Of a stretch of DNA of 64,000 nt, positions 10,544 through 21,787 are shown piece after piece. The first letter of the stretch is position 1, and every line of letters starts with the position of its first letter. A program made the translations under genes and the position numbers. The stretch is from Chelonoidis abingdonii (Eukaryota > Chordata > Testudines > Testudinidae), in NCBI RefSeq assembly GCF_003597395.2, contig NC_133771.1, positions 60,789,541 through 60,853,540 on the forward strand, given 5' to 3'. The notes beneath the pieces were generated by a model. It was not told the DNA's origin. It was given only the letters and a program-made list of their open reading frames with translations, and ran no database searches.

Positions 10544-11294
10544 GTAAGGAGGCTGATATATCTAGTAAATTAATTAATGAGTCTGACAAATGCTAAACCC
10601 TATTGTAACTGAATTTGTTGTTTCTTATTGTCATTGATTTTTCAAAGAAAAATCATTCATCATCTGTGACTCTCCTGGTGTCTGCAAAAATGTTCTGCTG
10701 TTTTATCTAAATTACCAGAGATAAAGGGACACATTTAAAAATTGCAAATTTACTGAAAATCCTTTGAATTATTCACTTTTCTAGTGCAAGAAGCATGTGT
10801 TTTCTATTTGACATAAAGTATAGTCCTGTCTTACATGATATCTAAAACACAATGAATTCTACAAAACAGAAGCTTTTTTTGATACAAAATATTTTAAAGT
10901 GAATTGACAGCCTATGACAATCATGCAAGACATTTTGCCCTTCCCCTCCCAAGGATCTCTATTTTCTAGATAAAAATGTTTTTCAAGATGAAGAATTGTT
11001 GACATTTTAAGGCCTGATCTTGCACCATTAAAGTTAATGGGAACTTTTCCATTGACTCCACTGGGCACCCAGTCAGACTGTTAGCCATTTTATTATAAAA
11101 TGCTATCCAAATACTGGGGGTCCCATTAAAATCTTGATATTTATTACCTGAGGTAGCTAAATTAACCACATTATTAATAGTATTCTCCATTTTAAGTATA
11201 GTTTATATTGCACACACCACAGTGCAGCAGAAGATTTTAATAACATTGACTGTATAAGGTTACTTCACAGACCAAATGTTATACTAATATAATA
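10544..11294. other. No gene; trace of ancient palindromic repeat near 11008-11080
   Basis: GGCCTGATCTTGCACCATTA followed by AATGGGAACTTTTCCATTGA looks like the old palindromic family seen at 28865 and 43124, strongly diverged. The rest is AT-rich unique sequence. Confidence 0.4.
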
Positions 11295-12290
11295 AAAACC
11301 AGCCGGATGTTATTAAGAGGGATAAGGCAAAGATGCCACATTTATTGTAAATATAATAATAAAGCAAAAGATAAAAGCAAACAACGCTGTTTAACTACTT
11401 ATTCCTATCACTACTTATTCCTTATACACACACGTATATGTATATGTATATATTCATTCGCACAATCATTCATTCAGGTTCTGAATAGGTGTTATAGATA
11501 CCAGCCTAGAAGTTGCTCATGCCAAGTTACTAGCCAGGTATCTTAGTCATGAGGATGGAGCTGAGTCTGTGTCAGATGCACCTGATGCTCCTGGAGGCTG
11601 GCAGCAGAATCAGAGACTCAAAGTTCTCAGTTTTTAGAGTCCATTTTTATAGGAATTAATTCCTATGTTAGTCTATGGGAACCGTTTCATCCCACTGTTG
11701 TTGGCTCAATCAGCAGATGGCACATTCCTTGTGGCTCCACACTGTCTAAAGTGGCACATTCCTTCCAGGTGTTTGGGGTGGATCCCAGTTTACCCTCCGG
11801 GGGTTGTCTGGTGGTCCACTTGACACATTCTTCGGCCGATGGATCCTTTCTAGGCTGGCACCTCCCTAACCATTCACGTACATCAAACATTTATCAACAT
11901 ACATTCCATATCTTAACCATATTTTAATTTACTGTTTTCACCACTTCTGGGGTGTGTGTTAATTCCTATGACACTCCCAGCCCTGTAATCACAGAGGGTG
12001 GGGGTCTGTTTGTTTACATTGTATCAATTACAGCTTAAGGCTAGCATAATATTTACTTCAAGAACAAAGTCAATTAACTTGTTTGTAAGTTTTACATAGT
12101 AATACAGTATCCTTCCCAGGTCAGATACAATCAGTGTTTTCTACAGACAGGAGCCCACAAGCCCCAACAGAAGAACTAAAAGATTTTTGTACTTGGTGAA
12201 ACTGGGGGGTCACTGTCACTTGGGGGAATCACTGTTAGTACCTTCTTTAATATCCCTACACATATGTTAGTCTTCTTGCACTAACTGTAA
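11295..12290 (-). mobile_element. Probable LTR-type element fragment
   Basis: A block of about 1 kb differs in texture from its flanks. It has an AATAAA-type motif cluster in antisense at its left end, short alternating purine/pyrimidine repeats at about 11429-11450, and GGCACATTCCTT repeated at 11718 and 11752 within a G/C-richer middle. The composition and order resemble a long antisense retroviral-type LTR common in turtle genomes, from memory. I could not fix TG/CA ends or a target duplication, so the limits and the class are uncertain. The 67-codon minus frame at 11687-11890 is not supported as a gene. Confidence 0.4.
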
Positions 12291-13007
12291 TAATTATAGG
12301 CATTTTTTCTAAGCTATGGAATATATTTCAGAACTGTGCAGTGACTTAGATCATGTCACTGATGCAGGGAAACTGGGCCAGGGTAGGGATGGTTGAGTAA
12401 TGTAAAAAATTGAATCACAAATATATTAATAAAAAATGTCTTAAATTTGATTCACTGATGTTCATAAAGTCAGAGTTTTCTGAATTTTCAAATATTTGAA
12501 TGGCCACTGATACCGATTTAGGTTTTGCAGGTTTCTGTTGGAAATGCATTATTCATTGTATGCCATTTGTAATTTGTTATTTTATTTTTAAAGAGTTTCA
12601 GTAAACCAGTTAAAAACAAGAAAATGACCAACTTCTAACTCAAAAACTGAATATCAATATAAAATGCTACGCAATGACTTGCAGACCGCCAGTTGTTCAG
12701 TTGTCTTATTTATTCAGTATTTTCAAATACCCAATATTCAGATACCCTGGGACAGGTTCACAAATGAATTGTTGGACTCAAAATCTCACAATTTTCCTGA
12801 ATTTCATTCAGCTGGTACTACCTTAGATTTCTTGCTTCCTAGACTAGTGCATATACTCCAGAGATATAAGAAAAAGCTTTTCACCTCTGCTGCGTTATCT
12901 TTAGTTTACGAGAAACTGTCTTAAATGGATGAAGTTTTTGGGACAAGGTAGAAGAATTAAAGGATAGGATGGTGTTTAGCACTAATTTTTATTTTCTCTT
13001 TCATTTG
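12291..13007. other. No gene recognised
   Basis: Includes a T/A-rich stretch at 12400-12560. The 86-codon frame at 12664-12924 has no convincing splice sites or motif. Confidence 0.4.
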
Positions 13008-13207
13008 ACAATCTCAAAGAACTATACAAACATTAATTATGTCTGTCAATACATATGTGAAGGAGGTAACAGTTTCTCCCATTTAAAAGATGGGGAAATA
13101 GGCACAAGAAGTGTCTTGCCTAACATCACAAAGCAAGCTAAGCTCAGATCCCAGAATCCCTGATTCCCACTTCCCTGCTCAATCCACTAGACTATGCTGC
13201 CTTCCCA
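13008..13207 (+). repeat. MIR-type ancient SINE
   Basis: The order CAAAGAACTATACAAACATT, CCCATTTAAAAGATGGGGAA, GGCACAAGAAGTGTCTTGCC, TCACAAAGCAAGCT, CCACTAGACTATGCTGCC matches the MIR consensus (core and 3' part) with many substitutions, as expected of an amniote-wide fossil. Confidence 0.75.
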
Positions 13208-13946
13208 TTTGTGTGTTGTTTAGGAAAGGATGGGTATATTGGACACTTGTAAACTGGGTACTATCACAAAAAAATCGTAGATCAGTAAGCAATTAAAATT
13301 TTGGACTTGCAGTAATGTCAATCCATAGTTATAACAGCTCACTGTTTCAATATATGCTGTATAACTTTACTGTTTACTTATGTGAAGAAAGAGGCCTTCC
13401 ATACTATTAAGTGCTTAGTAATATCTCCAACACACTAGAAAAGTCGGTTTAGCAGATTTCAAAGGTTATATTTCCAACTGTAGCACTCGTAAACAAAATC
13501 TGACACTTCCTGATTTCTGGTATCACTATGTGCTTAACAGAGCTGGGAAACAGCAACAGATCCCCTTTTCAAAGTGTGATACTGAGCTACACACATAATC
13601 TCACTATGGTCAGTAAGATCTGCGCATACAACCATTTACTCACTTGCAACAATTTCCTTCAAGATGTTATTTACTCTCGGATGCCATTTATTCTGAGAGC
13701 ATCAGTCATAATTAACTTTAATGGTACATGGCTATTTTAACAGTTTAGAGTCTACATTATACACTATTCTGTGTTTAGTAGAGGTAGTGGAGCTGGAAAA
13801 GATCTTTTTGGAATTAGTTCTTCTTTTAGGCTGATGTCAGTGTTTGTACTTCATTGCCTTTCCAGTTCCTCTTTCTTCTGAATGTGTAGTCTATGAGCTA
13901 GAATGCAATGAAAATGGTTGTATTAATAATATTTTGTACATGACTG
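13208..13946. other. No feature recognised
   Basis: AT-rich sequence with short frames and no recognised repeat. Confidence 0.4.
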
Positions 13947-14995
13947 ATAGAATCGTAGAATGTAGGGCTGAAAGGGACTTTGAGAGGTCATCTAGATTGT
14001 CCCCGCATGCTGAGGCAGGACCTAGTAAACCTAGACCATATCTGACAGGTGTTTCTTCAACCTGTTCTTAAAAACCTCCAATTCCGCAATCTCCCTTGGT
14101 AACATATTCGAGCGCTTAACTATTCTTATAATTAGAAAGTTTTCCTTATATCTAACCCAAAGCTCTCTTGCTGCACATTAAGCCATTGCTTCTTGTCCTA
14201 CCTTCAGTGAGCACGGAGAACAGTAGATCATATCCTATTTATAACACCCTGTGGTGTTTAGATGTTGCTTGTAATTATTAGAACTGGGAGCACTGGCTGT
14301 TGGGAGTCTGAAAGGACAGGAAACAGGAGAGTGGGGGAGGAGTTGAGGAGGCAGAGTGAGAGTTACAGAGGGTGCAGCAGCAGCTTGGTAAAGAGGTTTT
14401 CACTTTAAAAATAAAGTCCTGTTGAAGTTTGTTAGTACCACGCCTGGTTGATACAACACAGCCCTTAGCATATTTGTAGGCTATCAGGTGCACCATCAGT
14501 CTTCTTTTCTCAAGACTAAATGCCCAGTGTTTTAAACCTTTCTTCATAGGTCAGGTTTTCTAAACCTTTTATACTTTTTTGCTGTCTTCTGGACTCTCTA
14601 CATGTTGTCCACATCTTTCTTTATATGTGGAACCCAAAACCAGACACAGTTCTCCAGCTGAGGCCTCACCATTGCTGACTAGAGTAGACCAATTACAGCC
14701 TGTGTCTTGCACATGACACTCTTATTAATATAACTCTTATTAATATTAGTCTTTTTTGTAACTACCTCACACTGTTGACTTGTATTCAATTTGTGAACCC
14801 CTATAATACCTAGATACTTTTCTACAGCATTGTTGCCTATTCCAATTTTGAGTTATGCATTTGATTTTTCCTTCCTAAGTATAGTACATTGGACTTGTCT
14901 TTAATGAATTTTAACTTGTTGATTTCAGAACAATTCTCAAATTTATCAAGGTCATTCTAAATTCTAAGCCTATTCTCCAAAGTGGCCTTTCCTAA
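13947..14995 (-). mobile_element. CR1 LINE 3' part, interrupted by an LTR
   Basis: It begins with the reversed CR1 tail ATAGAATCGTAGAATGTAGG and runs through GACAGGTGTTTCTTCAACCT, AACCCAAAGCTCTCTTGCTG, CAGACACAGTTCTCCAGCTG and ACTTGTATTCAATTTGTGAA to about 14995. That is roughly 840 bases of CR1 in order once the insertion at 14250-14460 is removed. Coding sense is on the minus strand but many stops are present. Confidence 0.8.
14250..14460 (+). mobile_element. Small solo LTR (211 bp) inserted in CR1
   Basis: The CR1 sequence breaks after ATAACACCC and resumes at GCCCTTAGCATATTTG. The insert begins TGTGGTGTTTAGATGTTGC and ends GGTTGATACAACACA, so it has TG...CA ends with a short inverted repeat. 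A polyadenylation signal AATAAA lies near 14410 and GAGTGGGGGAGGAG near 14330, so the sense strand is plus. The flanking ACCC/GCCC may be a mutated 4-base duplication. The size is small for a retroviral LTR; LTR identity is inferred from the ends and the signal. Confidence 0.6.
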
Positions 14996-15894
14996 ACAGT
15001 TACAGCTCAGGACTGAATTACAGTATGCTGGGAAGATTTATTAATGTAATGTGGATAAAGGGGTTATGCCTGAATGTGGGCTTACTAGTGGATTCTTGGA
15101 GAGTTCATGTGACTTTGTTCCACTCATCTGCCATTCCATGGTTAAATGTGAAGGATGAGACTTTAGTAATCATTGCCATTTTTCTAGAAGAGCTGTCAGG
15201 ATCACTTTAACACTGCTGATGGATATCAAGCAGGGAAAACTGTCAAATCCCAAAAGGCTCTAACCTTTGGCAATCAAGGGCAATGAGAAAGTGTAGATAG
15301 AGTTGTGGTTACCCTGTCGGACAAAAAATGTACTTCATGGTCTATGTTGATTGAACTACTAAGTTGTTTGGATAAGAGCACTGAATCACTACAAAGTGTT
15401 ATTCTGTGGTATGCCTTATGTATGAGGGTGATAGGTGATTCTGTAAGCAGAAAAGAATCACATGTGTCAGCATGTTCCAGATTCCATGTCTGTTTGTCTG
15501 TCTCTCTCTCTTTGTTGTTGGTTAAATGCATTCAAAAACCATTCCAATCTAGGAGTTCTGAAAGTCTCAGAGAGAAAGTGAGAGGGTAAGGAGTGTCAAA
15601 ATGCAAATCTGTGAAGCCTGTTTTATTTACAGGACACAGTGATTTTGACCTGTAGCAGCTGTTAAGTCAAGTAGAAAAGAATGGCTTATCCACACATGTA
15701 CAGCAAAGTACCATAGAAAGATCAATTCACTGTTTATCAAAAGTGTTAATACCATCTTTGATGACTTGTTTAAATCATCAGTGTTGAAACTGACATTTTA
15801 GTGGGGATGGTATGAGTTCATAGTTTGGTAATGGCATTAGCAGGGAGTATGGTGGCTAACAGCTTGGGCCTAGATCTTTGCTGTAGTGGAGCTA
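14996..15894. other. No gene recognised
   Basis: Unique-looking sequence. The overlapping frames at 15274-15589 on both strands lack motifs. A TCTCTCTCTC run sits near 15500. Confidence 0.4.
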
Positions 15895-15910
15895 CTCTCT
15901 CAAGGTTTCT

Positions 15911-16084
15911 AGTATCAGAGGCGTAGCCGTGTTAGTCTGGATCTGTAAAAAGCGATAGAGTCCTCTGGCACCTTATAGACTAACTGATGGAGCATAAGCT
16001 TTTGAGGGTGAATACCCACTTCATCAGATGCATGTGGTGGAAATTTCCAGAGAGAGGTATAAATATGCAGGCAAGAATCAGTCT
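15911..16084 (-). mobile_element. Truncated retroposon, probably Penelope-like, single copy
   Basis: Flanked by a 16-base duplication with one difference, CTCTCTCAAGG(T/C)TTCT, at 15895-15910 and 16085-16100. The insert starts AGTATCAGAGGCGTAGCCGT and goes through TGGCACCTTATAGACTAAC, GCATAAGC and GGTGAATACCCACTTCATCA. It shares this block with the foldbacks at 16805-17023 and 61517-61713. From memory, the full-length turtle family with this tail carries a GIY-YIG endonuclease frame on the opposite strand, hence a Penelope-like element in minus orientation. Nothing coding survives here. Confidence 0.6.
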
Positions 16085-16100
16085 CTCTCTCAAGGCTTCT

Positions 16101-16789
16101 GTTGCAGGGTTTCTGATGCTCTGGAGTGTGAAAGAGCTCTGCTCAATCAGATCAGTCTCAGGGGGCTCAATGCCAAATTGTATTTACTTATGTGGGACTA
16201 AAATTTAAATTAATGTCTTTTTGCATCAGACCAGATTTATTAATTTGTCTGCCATAGATTTAGCTAAATTCCTCTTATTTTAGGCAGAAACTTGACTTTT
16301 CTTGCAAGAGACTTAATAGAAGAAGTAGAAAAGCTACTTTTGTCTCTTCTGTACAAATCCTTATGATTAAAAACCTTTTGTTTTCATGTGAACAAGTGTC
16401 ATTGATTGTCTAAATGCTGCTGATTTGATTTGTTAGTGTGGGATGCAGCTTCATTTTCAGTATTCACTGACTGACTCAAGTCTCTTGACAGAAATTGAAA
16501 GCCTTGAGTGCGTGATTCTGAATAGCTACAAGGAAAGTGTCCAGAAAGTGTCATCTGGTGGTTATTAGTTCTATTTATCTGACTTCAGTTGAGAACAATC
16601 TTTAGTAAATTTACTGAGTAGATGATTACAAAAATTACATTAATTTCAATATTACACTCTGCTCTTAGAGACAATGTCTCAATGTACTCAATCATCAGTA
16701 CTTGTATGACGTACCACAGTGTGTTTGATTATGGGATATTGAGTGTAGTGGCAGAACATTGGTATGAGGAAAGTTACATCATAATATTC
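16101..16789. other. No feature recognised
   Basis: AT-rich sequence between two related retroposon insertions; no gene or repeat supported. Confidence 0.4.
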
Positions 16790-16804
16790 ACTATCCAAAT
16801 ACAA

Positions 16805-17023
16805 ACACAACACAGAGTCCGGTGGCACCTTAAAGACTAACAGATTTTTTTGGGCATAAGCATTCGTGAGTAAAAAACCTCACTTCTTCAGAAGTTATAT
16901 ATCTGAAGAAGTGAGGTTTTTTACTCACGAAAGCTTATGCCCAAAAAAATCTGTTAGTCTTTAAGGTGCCATTGGACTCCTTGTTGTGTTTGTGGATACA
17001 GACTAACACAGCTACCCCCTGAT
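16805..17023. mobile_element. Foldback copy of the same retroposon family
   Basis: A perfect 15-base duplication ACTATCCAAATACAA lies at 16790-16804 and 17024-17038. Between them are inverted arms of about 88 bp (16805-16892 and 16902-16990) around a roughly 10-base centre, followed by a single-copy tail GACTAACACAGCTACCCCCT at the right end. Each arm carries the GGTGGCACCTTAAAGACTAA / TTAGTCTTTAAGGTGCC block and the GCATAAGC / GCTTATGC block. The left arm lacks the terminal 30 or so bases. Inverted and tandem partial copies are a known habit of Penelope-like elements. Confidence 0.7.
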
Positions 17024-17038
17024 ACTATCCAAATACAA

Positions 17039-18502
17039 TAGCTCATCCAGGACTTTTAAACAGGCATAAGTAAGCATGTGGTGTTATAGTACTGATTTAT
17101 CACACCTGCCAGTTTTAGAGTGTTTAATAAATACTTTTTTCCATTTTTACCTAATGATGAAAAATAATAACATGTTAGCAGGAGCTGAAAAACTGCATAT
17201 TAACAATAAGGAATATGGTTGCAATAAATGCATCCTCTATTGATAATAGTTTGCTCTTTTCAATTAAAATTACACAGTAAATACTACTTTTTTGCACTCT
17301 AAACAATGCTGCAGTATTTAAAAGTCAGAGCTGGCCAAGGAAGCGAATACATTGCTGGGTATAACACTAAAAGCTATGGCTGCCTAAAGCTATGGCTGGA
17401 TTGCTGTCAGCTCGAAAAGAATATTACTGCATGAACTATACGCACAGTAGCTAATTAAAAATCACATCTCAAGATAGTCAGTGCAAGATCTGCTAGTTTT
17501 AGAAGACAAAACACAACACAACATTTCACGCATTAGGAGACTCTTGTAGACAGAACACATGCAAGTAAGGAAACAAATATAAAACAAAGTGAGTATCAAT
17601 GAGTTAAAAGCATATTGCTAGGTCCATCTAATATTTCCCATTTCTTTGTCTCTTGTATTATGCTCGACCCTTATTTTCTCCTGTAATTAAGAATGCAATC
17701 TTACTTCTGTGGTTTTCTAAACTAATGTTGACTTCATGATTTGTTAGGTATAGCATTAAGGTCTGAATCCAGCATAAGCGTGTGAGTAGCTCCACTGAGG
17801 TCAAGTATAGAAATGTTTGCTTGAATAAAGACCTGCTTAATGTGTATAACTAAGAACCATTTTGTCCATTTCTGTGTGGGGCAAGACCTATGTCCTTTAG
17901 CTGTCAAGTATCTTTTTCTTCATGACCCTTTGCATGTGTCTGAAAGAGTATCCATTTCAGTGTTATTTGTCTAGTTCTGTCTATATGTCCAGGAGATCCT
18001 AAAATAGGATTCCTGCAGCAAGGGCCAGACAAACATATTCTGAAAAAAATAAAAGACCTTTCTGAGACCTTCAAACACTTTGCTTTAACTTAAACCAAAC
18101 TTTAAGGCTGTGAAATGTTTCCTAGGGGCTTTTCATTCCTGATTCCTAGTCAGAGCTTGAAAAGCTAAAAGATTCTGTGAGAAAGAATGTTCCTGAGAGA
18201 TTTCTAGTCTAATTTCACAGTTTCAAGCAGTTTGGACAGTCCCAATGCTTATCCAAAATTATTTGCAACTTTTGGATGCTTAAACAAACTGAACCCAACC
18301 TTTCTGAGATTTGGCCATGCCTACCAACACATCATTTGTAAGTTAAATACAAGGGCTCCCCACCATACCATATGGAAAGAAAAAAAACCATAAGCAGAGA
18401 GGGCAGTACAGAGAGGAAATACTTAGCCAAGCATTTGTGCTGCTCACTTTCTAAAAGTACTGAGGACAGATTCTCTGCTCCACTGAGGCTATTTGTTCTG
18501 TG
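17039..18502. other. No gene recognised
   Basis: Unique AT-rich sequence. Near 17762-17810 there is a trace of an ancient repeat (GAATCCAGCATAAGCGTGTG, then CTCCACTGAGGTCAAG). Confidence 0.4.
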
Positions 18503-18505
18503 TAA

Positions 18506-19712
18506 GGCCAGGTCTACACTGCGACTTTAAATCGGTTTAATGGCTGATATACCGATTTAACGCTGTACCCGTTCACACGACGTCGTCATTAATATCGAGT
18601 TAAACGGCTCCTTAAATCGATTTCGGAACTCCTCCCAGACGAGAGGAGTAGCGCTAAATTCGAAAGTGATAACTCGGATTAGGGTTCGTGTGGACGGAAA
18701 ATCGACATATTTGGCGCTCATAGTAGGTACCACAGGCACCACTGCCTCTCTGGTCCGCATCCGAACTCGATGCGGTAAATGCCGTAGAACAGGAAAGCCT
18801 GAGACCTTTAGAATGAATTTCTTGCTGTTCACGGTCCAGCTCTGATCAGCGCGGGTGGCGAGCAGTTCAAATGCAAAAGTAGCTCCTGCATGAACCTTAC
18901 GGGAGATACTAGAATCTGATCGCTGTATGGTGACGACAATCTGTTTTATCAGAGCTCCTAAAGAAACAGGAAGATGCCAAAGCGTTTGAAAAATAACTCC
19001 AGAATACCAGCGGTGCGTGACAACCCTACGGGAAGCCAGAGACTCAACGATGCTCATGCAGAGGGAGGGAGGGGTAATGATGCCTTACAGCTTCCAGTCT
19101 CCACAGCATCTTCTGAAAACTATTTGCATTCTTGGCTGAGCGCCCAATCGTCTGTAGTTTTGATACACGGTGTCTTGCGTTGGTCACGGAACACTCATCA
19201 TTCTTCCCCGCCGCCCAGCACAGTGAAAGAGAAGTAAAATAAATAATTCCTTGAGTACTGTAAATGTCACCCTTGTGTATGAATGCTGCTGGCAGAGGTA
19301 CGGACGGTGTTGACAACCGGTCAGGATACCGGTTTGTGATCTCGAGGTCCATGATTGCTGCTGCTATGCGTTTTGTCAATGCACTCCGGGAAGGCGACAA
19401 AAAGCAAGAGCCAAAAAGGGTTGTTCTGCTAACCCTTCAAAAGGGAGCGGGTGAGGCTGTACCACACCACGCCGGGGCAATGTTTTCTGCCCATCAGGCA
19501 CTGTGCTTCTCACCCGAAGTGGGAACTATGGGATAGCTGAGGAACAGCTACCCACAGTGCACCGCTCCTGAAATCGATGGTAGCTTTGGACCATGGACGC
19601 AAACAATCGATTTTGTGATCCCACTGTGGACGCGCTAAACCGATTTTATTAGATCTGTTTTGTAATATCGGTTTAAGCTAATTCGAAATAATCGTGCAGT
19701 GTAGACGTACCC
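18506..19712. mobile_element. PIF/Harbinger-type DNA element, 1.2 kb, apparently complete
   Basis: The ends GGCCAGGTCTACACTGCGAC and, inverted, GGGTACGTCTACACTGCAC are flanked by TAA on both sides (18503-18505, 19713-19715), the 3-base PIF/Harbinger target. Both subterminal regions carry variants of AATCGGTTTAA. CpG is much denser than in the flanks, suggesting a fairly young insertion. The largest frames (166 codons minus at 18557-19057, 118 codons minus at 19044-19400, 90 codons plus at 19264-19536) show no transposase or Myb-like motif that I can see. The 166-codon frame runs into the left terminal region. I take the element as non-autonomous. Confidence 0.8.
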
Positions 19713-19715
19713 TAA

Positions 19716-21544
19716 GCAGTGAAAAGCAGCATTGCACTGTCCAGAGACAGCTGGTGGATACTTCTCCCCTGAGCAGAGGAACTCTTGCTGGTGGAAAGCT
19801 TTCAGGGGCAGCATTGCTACTTACTGTATCAACAGCTCTCCTGCTCCTGATAAGGGGAAGGAGCAGCCTTAACTCATGCTGGGGGCCTGAGGCTAGGGCA
19901 GCCCTGAATCAGTGAGCTGTCTGCAGGCCCTCTTTCTCTGAGTAGAGCCTGGATAGAGTGATGAATCAAGGCCTTGATCTGTCCTAGTTAACACAAAGTT
20001 TTATTCTGGGTGAATAAAATTGTGATAGCCTGAGGTAATCTTTTTAGTAGTGACCTTAGCTGGCCAGTAGTGTGGGATGATTGTGATGAGACTCCAAGGA
20101 CAGAACTGATTTCCCCAATAATATTCCCTTACGTAAGACATTTATGGATTTGTTGGTTCAGATAAATCTTAGGAGCCTGTATGCTAAATGGATTAGTAGC
20201 CGGACATAGTTTGGCATGAGTTACAGTGAAGTAATAATATCTTAGGCTTTCAGATGATGTCATAACACATGGTTTGATTGGAGAAGATTAAAAGTTTTCA
20301 GAAGTCCTAAGTTGCTTTTCTGAGTTGGATACAGTTTAAGACAGCTATAAGATTCACTGCCCTTTATTAAATAGGGCTATTTACAGCTTTTTTTTTTTTT
20401 TTTTAAAAAAGAAGCCTGAAAAACGATAGCAGTAGGCACAAAGAAGATCAAGTGACACATAAGGGAAAGGCTCATCAGTGAGCGTTCTGCTCACTGATAT
20501 GAAACGGGTCCCATGTGTTAAACAGAATAGCACATAAGTCATTAACTTCTCCCAAATTCGGTCACAGACCTGTTGTGTTTACTGGCACTTGACTTCAGTG
20601 GAGCTACCCTAATTTACACCAGCTGAGCATCTGACCTTTTGTCTTCTGTAAGAAACCAGAATGACCATACATCTACTCCCATTCCCAATGCATGATAAAG
20701 ATGCTTGGCTGGTGTACTTCAGCTGTGGGTATGGACCACAATTTTTTTAAAAAGGGCATATGGTTAAAACATTACAAAGCCAAGGAGAGTTATTAACTGT
20801 TGGGCAAAATTCCTGAGCACTGCTCGCTATGATTAAAACTTGTAGGGTGAGATTTTCAGAAGTGTTCAGTCTGGCCCGATCTCTTCTACCATTAAGGTGA
20901 ATGAGAATTTTACCTTAGACTCATGAGAGAATATAGTGTACTTTACAAAACAGAGGAAGGTCTCAAGATCTAATAGCCTTTCCCCTGTTAAATGTCAATG
21001 ACAGAATAATGAATTTTCCAACATTTGTCCTCAATAAGATAAATATAGAAGATGGGACAATACAAAGTCTTTGATTATCACTAGTTTGAGAATATAGGAT
21101 TCAAAATGGCATCTGTGAATAAAGCCTCTGTGGCAGAGTTGAATTTAGTAACCACCCAGATAGATTTTCTCAGAGGCTATATTTTCAATCTGACATTCTG
21201 TCTCTGACAACCACAAAAATTCAAATGGAATGTTACATAATGTATTTTCCTAGAGCAGAATTATAAAATGTCTATCATCATAAAGTCATTATTTGAAATG
21301 GCTTTTTAAAAACAGAGTGAAGATTTGATTCTCATTAAGGGCTAATTGGCTGCTAAATTTGATTTTTAAAAATGGAGGTGTTTGTGTTATAGTGTGCAAG
21401 TGCTAAAAATTTGAAAACCATATAGAATGCATTAAACTTCATTCATCTAACTTAAAACTGCTTACTCCAAATTTTTGCATGGGTGTTCAAAAATGTACAT
21501 TAAATCTATGAGACCATGATTATAACTTACAGTGACTGGAGTAT
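19716..21544. other. No gene; traces of ancient repeats
   Basis: A T18-A6 tract lies at about 20389-20412. Around 20578-20640 (TGACTTCAGTGGAGCTACCC, TTTACACCAGCTGAGCATCT) and 20847-20925 (GAGATTTTCAGAAGTGTTCA, ending in a GGTGAATGAGAATTTTACC region) are diverged copies of the ancient CAATGG-type palindromic or MIR/L2-like families. The rest is unique. Confidence 0.4.
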
Positions 21545-21787
21545 AAGAACAGCCAGAGTGGGTCAGACCAAAGGTCCATCTAACCCAGTGTCCTGTCTTC
21601 CAACAATGGCCAATGCCAGGTGCTTCAGAAGGAACGAATAGAAAAGGGCAATTAACAAGTGATCCATCCTCTGTCATCCAGTCCCAGCTTCTGGCTGTCA
21701 GAGGTTTAGGGACACCCACAGCATGGGTGTATGTCCCTGACCACCTTGGCTAACAGTCATTGATGGACCTAACCTCCATGAACCTGC
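21545..21787 (-). mobile_element. CR1 LINE tail
   Basis: GAACAGCCAGAGTGGGTCAG, ACCAAAGGTCCATCTAACCC, GTGATCCATCCTCTGTCATC and CAGTCATTGATGGACCTAAC follow the order of the reversed turtle CR1 tail also seen at 35768, 49350 and (opposite strand) 63290. Confidence 0.75.

Noticed and set aside
12664..12924. 86-codon frame as a second exon near the candidate exon
   Set aside because: The possible acceptors (ATTCAG) lack a good pyrimidine tract and no convincing donor matches.
16861..16960. Perfect palindrome as a CRISPR-like, terminator or attachment structure
   Set aside because: It is a eukaryotic retroposon foldback with target duplications; there are no regularly spaced repeats or prokaryotic genes.
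18557..19057. 166-codon minus frame as a transposase
   Set aside because: It runs into the element's terminal region and shows no DDE or Myb-like motif.
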